From contig MU401488.1 of assembly GCA_022579005.1 (NCBI GenBank), positions 186,001 through 250,000 on the forward strand: a stretch of DNA of 64,000 nt, read 5' to 3'. This DNA is from Poronia punctata (lineage: Eukaryota > Ascomycota > Sordariomycetes > Xylariales > Xylariaceae). Positions 25,737-40,500 of this stretch are shown here, piece after piece. The notes beneath the pieces are model-generated. The model made no database searches, had not been told where the DNA came from, and was given only the letters and a program-made list of their open reading frames with translations. Position numbers and translations under genes: made by a program. Within the stretch, counting starts at the first letter, position 1, and each line of letters opens with the position of its first letter.

Positions 25737-28050
25737 GTTGTCGGAGCGCACCGCACCGAGGCAGCCGCACGTCTGTAACGAGTCGTCGTTGAGAATATAT
25801 ACGGTCCTGTGGCCTTGATATCAACACACAAATCCCTTACGACGAAGAGACGTTTTGTGAATAGCAGACAGTACTTCTGTCACTCCCCTTCGTTGATTGA
25901 AATCAAAGGAACATGAGAGAGAGAAAAAACAGAGAACCATCTTAGCTACGCAAAAGTACGTCGTGGGTGGGTGCCAGGACTCTTGATATACGAGTACATA
26001 CTCCTACTTCCCTATCTGGCTGCATAGTTTTGGGTAGCAAACCCGGGCTTTGGTACGGGCAGATCTCGGCCAAGGGACTTGGTATTTAGATAGAGTACGC
26101 TAGGTTAGGGGTCTATTCTGCATATATTGTTGGTTGGTTGCCACTTGTTGGTTCTTGGTTTAGGTAGGTAGGTAGGTATGGCTGATCAGGGTGTCGGGGT
26201 TTCCCTGCATCCATAGGCGGGGAATCCGTATCGAATACCTACCTTTGAAAATAGGCGCGAAGGTACGGGTAGTTTAGGTGGGTTGGATCGGATAGATAAT
26301 TGATAGAGAACCTGGCAGCCTGGCTTTGGTTGTCTCATTGCCTATCTCTGGCTTGTCTCCAACATTTACCCTAGGTCGCGGCCATCCTGATTCCTCCGTA
26401 ATATTCGATAGCTTGCACTAGAGCTGGTTTAGAGATGAAACCAATACTCACGTGTAATACATGTGCAGGTTTAGATGGAATCTGGGGTAATGGACCTGCT
26501 AGTCTATACGGCTCTTTTCTTGCCCACCGGTTCGTTATTTGCTGGTTATGGACGTGCCGCCAGTACCGTCGTCCCAGCGTGGCTCATAGAGTTGATGGTC
26601 CTCCCCAGTCCAGACAGATGAACAAAGTGGTACTCGCAAGAATTTCGCCGAAGTGCAGAAGTACACGTAAAGGTTCTGCTGCAGTGGGGAAATGATCCCC
26701 GGCGACGAAAAGTTGGATCGCTTGAGGGTGCAGCTCATCCAACCAATTAGACAGGGTGTTCTAATCTTGAAAGATCCCCGTAGCTTTATCGCATCGCCAA
26801 GGGAGCTGATAAAGCTACGATGGGCAGAGTTAAATGATGTAATAAAAGGCTAGAGGTACTTTAAGGCTTGTCCCGGATAGGTACTAGACTATCAAACCCC
26901 GCAATCGTCCTGTCAACGGGATACGGTGTTCCTTCCCATCCATGCTAATTCAGTACCTACACGTACATCTGTATCGACTTCGAATTTCGCACTTCGCTCC
27001 GGCAGCCGGAGAATATCAAGGGACGTCTGATACCGTACCTACAAAAAGCTGCATGAGACGGCTTCTGTCATACCTGCGAACGGAATTCAGGGGTTAGAGC
27101 TATACTCTCGTGGGGAGAGATAACCTCGACGAAAGGTAAGGGTCAAGCGAGTAGCTACCAATCCCAATCTAATAGCTTTATCAGACACGTCTAGGCTCTA
27201 GCGTCAAAACGACAACTTTCCCAACGGTAGATATCGTCCTACTTAAACCTATGCGCTTGATACGTGTAGGTTAGTAGTTCAAATTTGCGTATCTAATAAG
27301 CGAAACCAACTCAGGTAAGTCCAACCGAACCTATCAGAACATCTAGTTTGTCTAGGAGAACCCTCCTCGAGATCTTGCTAGATCTACGTATAAATAAGGG
27401 GATGGACTTCTTTTGAGATCAACAAGCCTCTAACCTAGGTATATCCAACGGCAGGCTGGACCCGGGTTCCGCCTGTTCTACACTACACTCTGACTCAATC
27501 CGGCATCAGCTACACCCCATATATTTATGTCTTTCGCAACCAGCATCTCAACGACCTTAGAAGTGGAAAGTCTACGACTAGACTTACGATATTCACATAC
27601 GATGAGGATGTCCTGTGGAAGAGCTTTTGATTTACCCGTGAGACGTAATCTTCTGCAACGCAAGCTCCTCTCTCCGGCGAAGCCCTGTGAAACACTGACC
27701 TGGTTTCACTGTCGCAAGGTCACTTGTTAATCTCCTCATATTCTAAAGGTCCATGAAGTACGATGTTACACAGCTCTTGCAACTGAGATTCTCTCCTCCA
27801 AGGAAGTAACCTGACAGATCACGTATGACTTAGGTACCTGGGAAATCGGTATCTAGGGACAAGCATTCCCCATAGTCTACGAGTTTGATTTGCCTGACCT
27901 CCAGGACGAACAAGTGGCTGTATGAGAAGTAGAAATGGACACATGGCTTCTACGGCGATCTCATGAGAGGAACCACGTAGACTAGGTTGTTAAAGTGTGG
28001 GCGGGAGCGAAACCCCTCCCCCCCCCCCCTCCCGGGTAGGTATTTCGCTG
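25737..28050. other. Intergenic region between permease and first AT-rich island
   Basis: The first few hundred bases are the likely permease promoter. Beyond that I see no gene, only scattered weak frames such as 26435-26695 and 27478-27663. A strong 12-bp hairpin is present at 26779-26819. A C-rich run (about 28014-28033) lies just before the composition falls sharply. Confidence 0.5.
26779..26819. repeat. Perfect 12-bp inverted repeat (hairpin)
   Basis: Positions 26779-26790 and 26808-26819 are exact reverse complements around a 17-base loop. The arm contains TAGCTTTATC. It lies in gene-free DNA, so a role as a terminator of a known transcript cannot be assigned. Confidence 0.7.
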
Positions 28051-28089
28051 GCCCCGATTCTATTTGTTGCTCCCGGGTTAGATCTGGGA

Positions 28090-31000
28090 TGCAGTACCTT
28101 TAGGACTATAATAGGGCTTTAAAAAGCTGATTTTTATACTTGTAAAATAAAGCTAAACGTTAAGATAGCGTATAAAAGTAGTATGCAAAGTAAAAAGTAG
28201 TATAAAATTAAAACTAATTGCTATAAACTATAAATATAAATTTTACTTAAACTAGCTAACTTTATATTGCTTAATTTAGCAATAATAATAGTTGCTAGCT
28301 ATTATTATTATATATTTATTAAATATTTTAATATAATATATTTATAAGCTTATAAGTAAAAGTAATTAGCTACTAAGTAAAAATTGCTAAACTTAATAAA
28401 AACTTAATATAATAATAGTAAAATTTAAAATATTAAAAATATTAATTAAAATATAAAAGCTAAAAAAAATTAAAAAGCTTATAATAAGTATAAACTTTTT
28501 AAACTTTTAAAAGCAAAAAAACTCTTTACTTAATAATTATTTACTATAAAAGCTAACTTTAGCTAAATAAAAATAATAAGTTATAATTTAAAAAGTTAAT
28601 TATTTGCTTAAAAGTATATTATTTAATATATTTTTTATAATAGTTAGCTAGCTAAAAGCATTACTTAATATAATATATTTAAAATATAACTAGTAAGTAG
28701 CTTAAAATATTTTAAGTAATTGTTAATAATTTAATTTATTAAAAGTAAATTTTTAAAAAAAACTTATATTATTTTAGCTAGTATTTTAAACGCTTAAACT
28801 TAAAGTATAAAAAGCATTGCTTTAAAAAATAAAATAAATAAAAATTTTTATTTAAATTAAAATATAAAAGCAAAATAAAAAATAATAATAAACTAATATA
28901 TTTACTTAAAATTTAATATAATTATAATAAAGCTTAAGTTTTTAAATATTAAAAAAACTTTTAAACTTATTAATAAGTATATTATTTTAAATAAAAAAAG
29001 TTAACTAAAGTAAATTGCTAGTAAAAGTATATTATAAAAATCTTTATTTTTTTTAAAAAATGCTTTTTATAAAAGTAATAAAAAGTACTTTGCCTTATTA
29101 AAAATAAAAATATTTACTAATAAACTATTTTTATAAGTAAAAAATAAAAAATAAAAAAAAAAGCAATATATTGCTAAAGTAGTAAAAAAGCGCTATAAAA
29201 AATTTAAAGCTAAGTTTAAAAAATATAAAAATATTAAGTTTGCTAAAAATATTATTTAGTTTGCTGCTTTTACTACTTTTACTTTTTTTACTATACTTAA
29301 CCTTATTAATAATAATTAAAAAAAAAATATAAGTTAAATAGCTTATATATTATATTATTAAAGTTATTTACTATAAAAATATAATAGTTAAAAATAAATT
29401 TAAACTTTTTTAAAACTTTAATACTATTAAGCACTAAAGCTTTAATTATTATAGTAATTATAAAAAAAAAAATTAAAGCTTAAAGCTAAAAGTAGCTATT
29501 AGTATATAAAAACTAAAATTATTACTATTAACGCTAAAAAAAAAAAAGCTTTTAAGCTAACTTTTTTATTTAATAAAAATAATAGTAATAATATAATAAA
29601 AATAATAATAGTAATAAAATTACTATTTAGCGTGCTTTTTTAAAGCTTAGCTAAACGCTTATATATTTTTTTTAATAGCTTATTTAGCAGCTAATAAAAA
29701 ACTTATATTATTTATTGCCTTTAGCTTTTTTATACTTTTTAATATTTTTTTTTTTAGCTAGCAAACTTAAATATAATTTAATAAGTATACTTTTAAAAAA
29801 TATACTTAAAGTAGCTAACTTAGCAAACTAATTAGCTAAAAAACTTTATTTTAACTTAAAAAGTTTAATTTAAATATTTTTAAATACTTTTAAAAGTAGC
29901 TTTTTTATATAAAACTTAAAAATACTAATACTAGCTTTATTTAAGCTTGCTAAAAGCTAAAAAAAAAAGGTAGCTTTTAATTTTAACTTTTTTTTTACTA
30001 ATAAATATATAATATAAAAAAAAAAGCTTAACTAGTACTTTATTTTTGCTTAAAAAAAGCGTTTAAATTAAAATAATAAAAGTAAAAGCTATTGCTTTAG
30101 CTACTAATAGCGCTTTATTTTTTACTTTTTTTTTTATTAACCTAGCTTAGTTATTAAAAACTAAAACTTAAGCTTTAAAGCTTACTTTTATATAAGCTAA
30201 AAAATAAAAAAAGTTTAAAAACTATAATATAAATAATAAAGTAAATAAAAAGCATTTATACTTTAAGCTTTTTATAAAGCTTTATAAAAAAAATTAATAA
30301 CTAAATATAAAAATAATTATTAATGCTTATATTATAATTAAAACTAATTTAAATAAGATTTTAAAAATATTATATTTAAATAAAAAAAAACAATTATTAA
30401 AGTAAAAATTAAAGCAATAGCTTAATTTTTTAACTAAAAACATATTAAGCTTAGTAGCTAAAAAAGTATTATATATAATATAAAATTAATTATTTTTTAT
30501 TTTAAAAAAGCTAAAACTTAAATTATTATTTATATTAGCAATATAATAAAGTAGCAGCTTATTATAGCTTTTTATAATTAGCTTTAGCTAAAGTAAAAAA
30601 GTATTAAGTTTTAAATAAGTATTTAAAAATATAAAAAAATATTTAAAAGCAAAGCAATAATAATTATAAATATAAGTTTAAAATTAATTACTATATATGC
30701 TAAAATTTTCTTTTATTATACTATAAAGTTTAAGCTAATAAATAAAAAAGCAAACTTATATAAAGTATATAATATACTTTTTAATATAAAAAACTTTAAG
30801 TATAATTAAAACATATATATATAGCTTAAATATTGTTTTTTATAAATAGCTTTTTTTAAGTATACTAAATATATACTTAAAAACATGCTTAAAAAAAATA
30901 ATAATACTTAATTTAAATATAGCTTTTTTAAATATTAACTTTGTTATAAACTTAGCTTATTTTTAAAAAGTAATTAAATTAATAAAAAATAAAAAATTAA

Positions 31001-34000
31001 ATATATTTATAATTTAAAAAGCTAACTTAAAAAAATTTAATAAAAAAAAGCTTAAAGCTAAAACGTTTTATTTAATAAAAATAACTAAAAAAATAAATAA
31101 TAAAAATAGCTTAGCTATTATTATTAATACTAAATAAATATTTTAAACTTAATTGCTAAAAAAATTAAAAAAGTACTTAATATATAAAAACTTAAAAAGA
31201 AAACTTATAATTATTAATATTACCTTTTAAAATAAAATAATTTAAGTAGCAAATATATATATACTTATAAAATTACTTAAAATAAAATATAAATAGTTTT
31301 TAATATAATTAAAAGCTTTAACTAACTTTAAAAATTTTAATTTTTTTATATTATAAAATTTTATTAACGTTATTAAAAAAAACTAAAATATAACTAAGCG
31401 CTATATTAATAAAAAATTAAATAAAAAACTATTAAAAAAAATTAAAAGCGTTTTATAGCTTGCTAAGCGTACTATAAAAAAACTAAAGTTTTTAGCTAGT
31501 AAATAGTTAAAAAAAGAAAAACTTTAGCTTTAAAAAATTTACTTTTAAATATATATTTAATATATTATAACTAAATAAAATATATATTTAAAAAAACTAA
31601 GTAAAATTTATTAAAGCATAAATAATTATGCTTATATTATTATAAATAAATTACTATTATGTTAATATTAAACTAGCTTTACTTATAAATATAGATAAAA
31701 AATTAAAATAATAATAGTTATTGCTACTAGCACTATAATTATATTACTATATTAAAACTTATTAAAAACCTTTTAAAAAAATTAAATATGTTAACTATAT
31801 AATTAAATAAACTAAGTATAAAAAGGCTTTTAAAGCATACTTTAAAAAAAAAAAAGTTATATTAAGCAAAATGTACTAAAAAAAAGAAATATTTATTTAA
31901 AAAGCTTAAAAAAAACTAACTAAAAAATAAGCAAAAAAAATAAATATTATATTTAAAAAGTAAATTAAAAATTTAAATATTAAAAAGCTAGCGCTAAATA
32001 AATAAAAATAAAAAAACTACTTATATAACTTACTAGCAAAGTACTTTTTATTAAGTAAAGCTTTTATATAGTACTTTTTTTTTAAAGCTAAAATAAATAT
32101 AAATATATTAATTTTTATACTAAAAAATAAAAATAATAATTAGCACTTAAACTTTAAAAATATTTTAAATATAATATATAAGTTTTATAGTAAACTATAT
32201 AATTATAAAGTATTTAACTTAAAAGCTATAAGTAAAATTTTAAAAAATGCTTTAATTATAAATATAAAAAATTAAAAAAACTTAGTTAAACTAATTTTTA
32301 AGTAAAAAGTTAAAGTAGCTATTAAATAAGCTATTTTAAAAAGTGTGCTTAGCTTAAATAATATTTTTGCTAAGCTATATAAAACCTTGCTAAAATATTA
32401 AATAAAAAAGTATTAAAATAAAATGCTAAAGTATAAAATTATAAAAGTATTTATAAAGTTTTATAATAAGCTTTAGTAAAAAAATAAAGTACTTAATAAA
32501 TAAATAAAAAAAATGCTAGTAATACTATTAAAAAAAAAACTTAAAACTTTTTAAAAACTATTAACTATTATTTTTAATAAATGTTAATTATAAAATTTTT
32601 ATTAAAATTATAATATAATGCTTAATTAAAGCATTTAAAAAGGTTATAAAAAAATAGTAATTAGCTTTTTTTTTAAGCAAACTTATAAATAATAATATTA
32701 AAGCAATATAGTAGCTAATTTAAAATTTTAAAAGTAAAAAAAACAATAAAGTTGCTTTACTTTTTTTAAATTAAAAAAAAGCATATAATAAAGTTTTATA
32801 TAATTTTTTTTAAAAGTTTATAAAGTTTTTTAGCATTTTTTAACTTTTTATTAAATAAATTAAAGCTTTATATAATAAAATAATAATTTAACTTTTTATA
32901 AATAGCTACTTTAATAATAAAGTATTAATAAAAAATAGTATTTAATAAAGTAACTTTATAAGCTGCTTATTATTTATATTTACTATTAAAGCTTTTATAA
33001 AAACTATAGCAAATTGCTAAAAACTATAAAATATATTGCTTAATATAAAGATTATAAAGTTGCTAATATATGCTAATAATACTATTATAATTTTTAATAA
33101 TTAAGCAAAAATAAATATATTATAAAAATTTTTAAATAATTATAATATAGTAAATAAATTAAAAATTAACTAAAAAAAGTTTTTTTTAATAAAAGTAAAA
33201 AATATTATAAACGTTTTTATTAACTAAATATAAATATTAACTAAAAATAATTTTTATAAGCACTTAAAAATATTAATAAGCAATAAAAAAAACTAATACT
33301 ATATAATAATATAATTTTTTAAAAAAATAATTAAAAAATATAAAAAAATTAAAAACTTATAACTTTAATACTACTTATTAATAAAAAGTAAAATTTTTAT
33401 TGCTAACTTTTTAATTATATTATAAATATAGTACTAAGCAAGGTTTATTAATATAAGCTTTATAAAAGCTAAAATTAAAAAAATATATTAATAAATAGTA
33501 TAAAAAAAAAAGCTATACTAATAAAAAATAGTAAAATTTTAAGTATATAAGCTATATATAAATAAAAAAGTAAGTGCTTAAAGCTTATAGTATATTATTA
33601 TAGCTTTTATATTTAATATAGTAAATAAAGTAATTACTTATTTTAATTTACTATAAGTATAGCTAAATAAATAGCTTGCTATTAAAAAAGCAAATATTAT
33701 TACTTTTATTTTTTACTTTATAATATAATACTTATAAATATAATAAATAAGTAGTACTTTTTTATAGCTATAAAATTATAAGTAGTTTTATAATAAATAA
33801 AAAAAACTATAAAAAAAGCAGTTTTATTTAATTAAAAAAACTTATTATATTAAATAAAATTATAAACACTTATATTTAATACTACTTAAGCTTATTATAT
33901 AAAACTAAAAAAAAAGCTTAAATATAAAGTTTAAAAATTTAAAAAAATTTATAAGCAAAAAAAGTAAAAGTTTTAAAAAACGTATAAAACTTAAAAATAA

Positions 34001-35440
34001 ATATATTGTTAGTTTTATAATATTAAAATATTAAAAAATATAACTAAGCTAAGTTAACTATTTAAAAACTTTAAAACTTAATTTTAAAAAAATAAAAAAC
34101 TAAACTAGCTAAAATATAATAATAATAATAATTTTTAAAACTATACTATTTGCTTAATATAAATAATAATTAAATATAAACTTATGGCTTTTTATAAGCA
34201 TATAAACATTTGCTAAAAGCTAAAATAAAAAATAAATTAAAAACTATAAGCAATATAATATATATAGTAAATATACTATATAATAAATTTAAAACTTATA
34301 CTAAAAAATTAAAAATATAAAAAGTAATTTAAATTAAATAATATATTTTTAAAGCTAAAAACTTTTTATAAAAGTTTTTATATAAAGCTATTATTATTAA
34401 AATAAATATATTTTAAAAAACTTTTAAAGCTTAATACTATTTAATAAATAATAGTAATTATACTATAAAATATATTTAAATAAACTATATAGTTATATAA
34501 TTAGTTTAAAAAAAGTTTATAAAAATTTAAACATTTTTTAGTAAAAAAGTATTAGTACTTTTAAAAACTAAAAATAAGCTTATTAAACTAATAATAACAT
34601 TATTATATATAACTAGTATAACTTTTAAAAAGTAGCTAGCTTACTACTAAATAATAGTTTAAATACTATAACTAGTATACTTTAGCTATTTATTTTAAAA
34701 ATTATACTTTTTTTAAAACTTTTAAAAAGTAGTTAAATATTTTTATAATATAATTTAAATAAAAATAATAATAAACAAAATTATTACTTTAAATAAAAAA
34801 TATTAAAATAAAAAATAAAATAAAAAAGTTTTTTATTTAATATAAAAAATGTTGCTAAAAAACGTTAAAATAATTAAAAAGCTTTTATTTTTAAATTATA
34901 ACCTAGCTTATAATTATTATTATATATAAACTTAAAGCAAAGTTAAAGCTAATATTAATATTACTACTATTAATACTTTAAATTTAAACTTTAATAAAAA
35001 AAAAATTAAATAATAATAATTAACTATATTAATTAATAACATTTTATATAATACTAACTAATTATAATAATTTATAAAAAAAAATATATAAACTATAATT
35101 TTTTATAGCTTAAGTAATTAATAATTTACTAAATAATAGCAAGTATACTTTAAAGTTTAACTTTTTTTATTAAGCTTTATATATAAGCACTTTAAAAAAA
35201 AAAGCTACTTACTAGCTAACTACTTAAATAAAGCTATAAATATATAGTAAAGGTAAAAGTTTTAAAAAAAGCTAAGTAGCTTAAAAAAAGCTAAAAAAAA
35301 AATACTAAAATGCTTAGAATACCTAAAGTAGCTAAAAACTATAAAGCTTATATTACGTAAAAACAAGAGTACAGAATATAAGGGTAATAAAGGTTAATTT
35401 AAACTAATAAAAATGTAAAACTAAATAAGCAGCTAGGGTA
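28090..35440. repeat. AT-rich island 1, mutation-ravaged (RIP-like) repeat DNA
   Basis: About 7.3 kb with almost no G or C and no open frame of 60 codons or more on either strand; TAA and TAG triplets saturate all frames. In 28201-28440 I counted 17 C, none preceded by T or C, and 14 G, none followed by A or G; the survivors are nearly all in ACT, GCT and GCA or their complements. This is what heavy C-to-T mutation of duplicated DNA (repeat-induced point mutation, known in ascomycetes) would leave, although the context differs from plain CpA loss. The element that was destroyed can no longer be recognised by eye. Probably heterochromatin. Confidence 0.85.
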
Positions 35441-37584
35441 GTAGTGCAAACAAATAAAAGACTTTAAGCTCGATTTTATTCGTTGCTTCTGGATGAGCTG
35501 GGACGGTGTCTCTTGCCCGACGGTCTATGCAGATGGACAGGAAGTATGACGAAGATATAACATATTATATGGCCGCCTTGCCTATAGAGCCAGCGGATAT
35601 TGCGCACAGGATATCACAACCTCGATATATGGTAGTCTCCTGGCATAAGACTGTTGTTAAGGTAAAGTGTAAGTGTGTTAGGCGTGGAACTACGCCATGA
35701 TAGCTACTCCTAGGTAGTAAATGTCAACTCGGCGAGCAGAGCAGGTTGTTTTGAATATGAAGAGACATCAAATTTTGTGAGCGAGTGTCTTGTAGCTATA
35801 TATAGCCAGATTTGAACCCTGGTTATATGTCCGTCTTGACTGGTGCAAATAAGATCATTCTCTACATCATGGTAAGACAAGGATATCTTGAACCCAAGTG
35901 GTTGGGTAGGTATGTTGTATGCAGGAGATTTGACCAAGACGCCAACATCAAAATTACCGGCTTACTCTGATATACCGTGGTCGCTATCATTCAGTAAAAT
36001 TATGTTGATTACTGCCCTACATCCGCCTAACAAACTTTATGGAACGATTGTGTTCCCTTTGCTCGGTTTACACATCTCCAAAAGATCCAAGGCTACGGAT
36101 GTAGGTAGTGCTTTGAAAATTGTCTATCAATTTAAGTGCCGAGGTCCTCACATCTGGATAATGGGTTTCGAGTCCAACATAACTGCATACCTTCATGAGG
36201 GGTATTGAGTTTTGGATACGTACCTCAATTGGCTACCCAGTTGGTGGAGGTCGACGGACTCCGTCACTCAAATAGAGATTCAGGTATTAGACAAATATAG
36301 GTATATCGCATGCATATCGAGAAGCATTTGTATGGTCAAACTTGGGTGTACGATTACATGTCGATACTTTGATGAAAAGGTTCGGAAGCTTAACTTACAA
36401 TGGTAAGGTGTTTTTCTGGGTAGGGCTGGCGCCGAGGAGGGGTGAGTTGGATAGACTCAGTTGGCATTGGACTTTAGGTATAACACACTTATGTCATTTT
36501 GAAGAACTCAAGTAATCAGGTAGATATTAGAGTATCTTGTGCAACCCTAGGATAGTCTTTGGTTTGGATAAACAAATGTTTGCAATTGTTTACAACTTAT
36601 TAAAGTATATAGACCACGCACCTTGTGTTTATTGCTAGGAAGGATTGCGGGGTTATTCTTTCATGTAATCAAATAATCATGCTTAATCCCTATTTTCAAT
36701 TGAGTGAAATGCCTGCTGGGTTTAAGGCTTCTGGATTTAAGAGTTGTGACATATCCAAACCACTTACGTTGTATTAGATTGGCCTAATACAGAATGTCTT
36801 TTCAACCAGCATATGTACGAGTAGGTACGCTTCCTGGCATGCCCGGCCCCGGCCCCCTTGATGGTTTCTCGGTGTTTACCTTATTAGTTCAAACCGGCAG
36901 CATATGATACACATGAACACATCTTCTGCACCTGTATGCGTGTAGGTTAGGGTACAATACCTTGCTTCAATCAGAAACTCTTACATACTCGTACATGCAT
37001 TCAATGTGTGAGGCTAATTGTACGGATGCTTGCGTGTTGCAAGAGGCTCTTGTTTTGGCCTCTTCATATTATGCGCGATCCAAATTTCCAATATAGATTG
37101 GATCTACAAGTACCTGTACGAAATAGGTACTGCCCGAATCAAACTCCGCTTGCAGATCCACCAAAGCCATCTGGTTGGGTTGGTACTAGTCTAGCCTCCG
37201 TACATTTTACAGTACAGAACCTACCCGGTAATGTCATAAATGCCCAAGCAAGTTCCTGGTTGCAGTGGGCAGGTATGTGTCATTTACTTTTTATTAGCTC
37301 TTTACTTTTTGCTGGTCGCCAACACCGGTCCATGTCCTCACCCCTTCAAATTATATTCCAAAAGTGATCCCTGATCCTCAAATTTCACAAATAACAGGGT
37401 CGGCCCGTCCTCCTACATGATCCCAGAACACTATTACTGCCCGAACCCGATGCCCTCTTGCCTCTAGCACTAAAGTTAATACCGACCACGCCCCTTGCTC
37501 TAGTCGGTTTCGTCTTCCACCTTTCCCTGCAATTCGCCTCTAGGTTGCTGGGTTTCAGAGCGAACTTTCAGCATCGCGGCTGCA
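35441..37584. other. Intergenic region between AT island 1 and EFR3
   Basis: Normal composition returns abruptly near 35450. Open frames at 35506-35700, 35888-36208 and 37008-37367 have no recognisable domain, and the last overlaps the expected EFR3 promoter. I see no gene here. Confidence 0.5.
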
Positions 37585-40500
37585 ATGCATGCCATCTCGC
37601 AGAAATGTCGGCCTAAACATCAAGTTCTGGTCCTCAAGTGCTATCCCCGGACTACGAAAGGGGCTGTCGACATAAAACCCAATTCCAGCGAGCTCAGTTA
37701 CCTTCTATTCTACGCCACGTCGCGACGCTCCAAGATTCAAAAGATTGGCCAGTTCCTCGAAAAGAAGACAGCCGGCGATGTTTGGAGATTACGTATTGGG
37801 TGAGTGTCCCTGCCTTCATGCTCGGAAACAACTGGCTTATCGTCACATACTAGAAATGTTCAGGTCACCCTCCAGATATTGGCTGCTTTGATAGAAAAGT
37901 CCCCTAAAGACCTACCGCTGTTCGCCCAAAATGTTCTCAAGATCCTTACCCTCATCCTCCGTTCCAACAACATCACCCTCGTCGAAGCCTCCTTACCCAC
38001 CTTTGGGACGTTCTGCGAACATCACGATGTCTCGTCGCTTTTCGCCGATCAAGCTTACCTGCGACAATACGAGGAGGTAATCCATGGATATGCCACCTGC
38101 GCATCGACGCGCACAGTTCCCGGCAAGGTCGTCCCCAGTAAGCCAGTTGCTCTGCGCTGGCGTAATGCCGGGCTACAAGCCATCAAGAGCATCGCGACCT
38201 CGGACGCCTTGTCTTCGGTCTCGGGGCGCCAGCTTGACGTTGTCGTCCCTGTAATACTGGAGAATCTTTGGACCGACAATGAGAATTACTTGCAAACCTT
38301 GCTACAGCGCGCTCAGCTAGAAGAAAAGGTCGATTCAAACGCTTTGTTGCGCCGGAGGACGAGTGTGTCAACAGTGAGGACAGCCGAAACCGGGGGCGAC
38401 ACCAACCCCATAGCAATATCCGGCACTTCCGGAGATATCGACCGGTTGGCTGAGGAGGACACCGGAGTGGCAGCTATGCAGTGTCTAAAACAAATCTTCA
38501 TCATACCGAACCGGGCACAGTTGAATTCGGCTACCACGGCACTGTTGGAATTCACCCGTGAACGCATCCAGCAGAAGGAAGCTGTTGTACAGCCTGGGGA
38601 CAAAAGCCAGGATGGGGGCTGGGCGATCAAAATATTCGACCTCGTCACGAGATGGGCACCAGTCCAGGACCGATATGCCATCATGGTCACAACTATGGAT
38701 TTACTGTTGCGGACACATCCTACCGCGGACAATGTTGGCGAGCAGATCGTCCTGACTGCTATTGCCAGCTCCCTCTTGCAATCGGATATCAACCTGATTG
38801 GCTTGAGCGTCATAGATGTTCTTCTCGGCTTGATACAGCATATGAAACGCACTTTGCGGCTTTGCGATGCTGCTAACAATGCAGGCTCATCGTCTCCTTC
38901 GAGCCAAGACGGGGAGGCCGTATCGGATGGGCATGAAAAAATCCCGGCGCCGCAGCAGCGTGAACTTCTTCGCCGAATTCAGCAATGCATAGGAAGTCTT
39001 GCTAACCACGTATACTATGCGGATCAAATTTCGGATATGATCACGGCCATCTTGTCGCAGCTGAAGCCGCATCCTAGCGCCCCCGACTCTATTAATATCG
39101 ATAAGTCGGGCGTCTCAGCCGGACCGGGAGCGTCGACGGGGAATGTGTCGGAAGAGCAGGTCCACCTCGACAGCTATTTCACCAAGGTTTTGGCAAAGAC
39201 TACTGCCCTCGAGGCCATTCGTTCCATTTTGACGATAGCAAATCCTAAGACGAAGCTAAGTGGGAACATCAGCCTGAGACGAAATAAAGTCCCTATTCAG
39301 GTTTGGGAGGGAAGCCAGTGGTTGTTGCGAGACCCGGATGGGCAGGTTCGCAAAGCTTACGCGGACGCTATCATTACTTGGCTCGACAGGGAGACTACGA
39401 GGGCTGATCTGAGACTCCGAGATGAATCAAGCCGAGACCCTACGCGGGTTAACAATCGTGAGGCTCTTCCTGCGAGTGCTGCCCGCAGGGTTGTTTCGAG
39501 CGCATCGCAGAGGGAAACGCCGGCCCGGCCTCCTCGCTCGTACTTCCTCCTGCTTCTCCATCTCGCCATATATGATTCGGCCCTACAGTATATCGAGTAT
39601 GATAACGATGTTGTCTTGCTTCATGTACTACTGGCCAAGCTAGTCAATTGTCTGGGTGTAAATGCGGCTAGATACGCCGTTCCGATGATCTTTAGGCTGC
39701 AGGAAGATATACAAGAGGTGGAGACACCGTTCGCAAAGGTGCGCTTAGGATGTCTCTGCCACGGGTACTTTTGGATCCTGAGTGAACAGTTCGACTTTGA
39801 CTCCTCGGCAATTGGCAGAACCATCCAGGAGGAGATCGCTCGGCGGCGGCGCAAGAACTTCTGGGTAGAGGGAGTGCATGTTCCACCCCCTTTACTGCGA
39901 TCGATAGGCATACCGGGGGTGCCAAGCACAGAACACCAGATATCGGTTCGAGAGATCGAGTCAGAGGCTCTTTTGCCCTTTGATGAGCGATCCACCCTGG
40001 TTAACTGCATCTGCGCTAATTACCTAGTGAGCGCTGGCTCACCGCCGACAAGCCCCGCAGTATCCCCGGGTCGGGGAATTTCGAATCCTATTCTAGGCTC
40101 GACCCTCAGCGCCATTCCTCCTGTTGATGACGAAGAGGGTCTCCCAGCCAAGTTCCGAGACGAGATGTTGGTGGAATGGACACGAGATGCGGCCATTTCC
40201 GCTATACAAGAGAGCACCAAGTCGGCATCGATAAACGGGTCCAAGACGGGAACGACTGCGACCAAGAGGAACCGTCTCGCCGTTAATGGGTCCGCAGCTA
40301 ACGGCCACGAGCCGAGCCGTCGTGGTTCTACGAATACAACGCCCAACCTGCGTCCTGCTTCGCATGCAGGGAACTACGGTGCCGGACGGAAATCGAGTGT
40401 TCACAGCCATAGGTCCGAGAAAAGCGCACCGGGACGGGGTTTGGTCGCGTCGATAGAACAACTCAAGTCGGCACTGAGTGGCGATTCGGCGCGGCCACAG

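Noticed and set aside
27478..27730. Overlapping 60-67 codon frames on both strands before AT island 1
   Set aside because: Vaguely protein-like, but both strands are equally open and no domain is recognisable.
28090..35440. Mitochondrial DNA insertion as an explanation of the AT-rich block
   Set aside because: No mitochondrial gene, tRNA or rRNA segment can be read, and frames are closed with TAA/TAG on all strands, whereas the C and G context indicates directed mutation.
35797..35876. Minus-strand sequence resembling a tRNA-Asp with GGTTCAAAT loop
   Set aside because: The T stem and anticodon stem do not pair at the required positions, and U33 is missing; only the loop words look alike.
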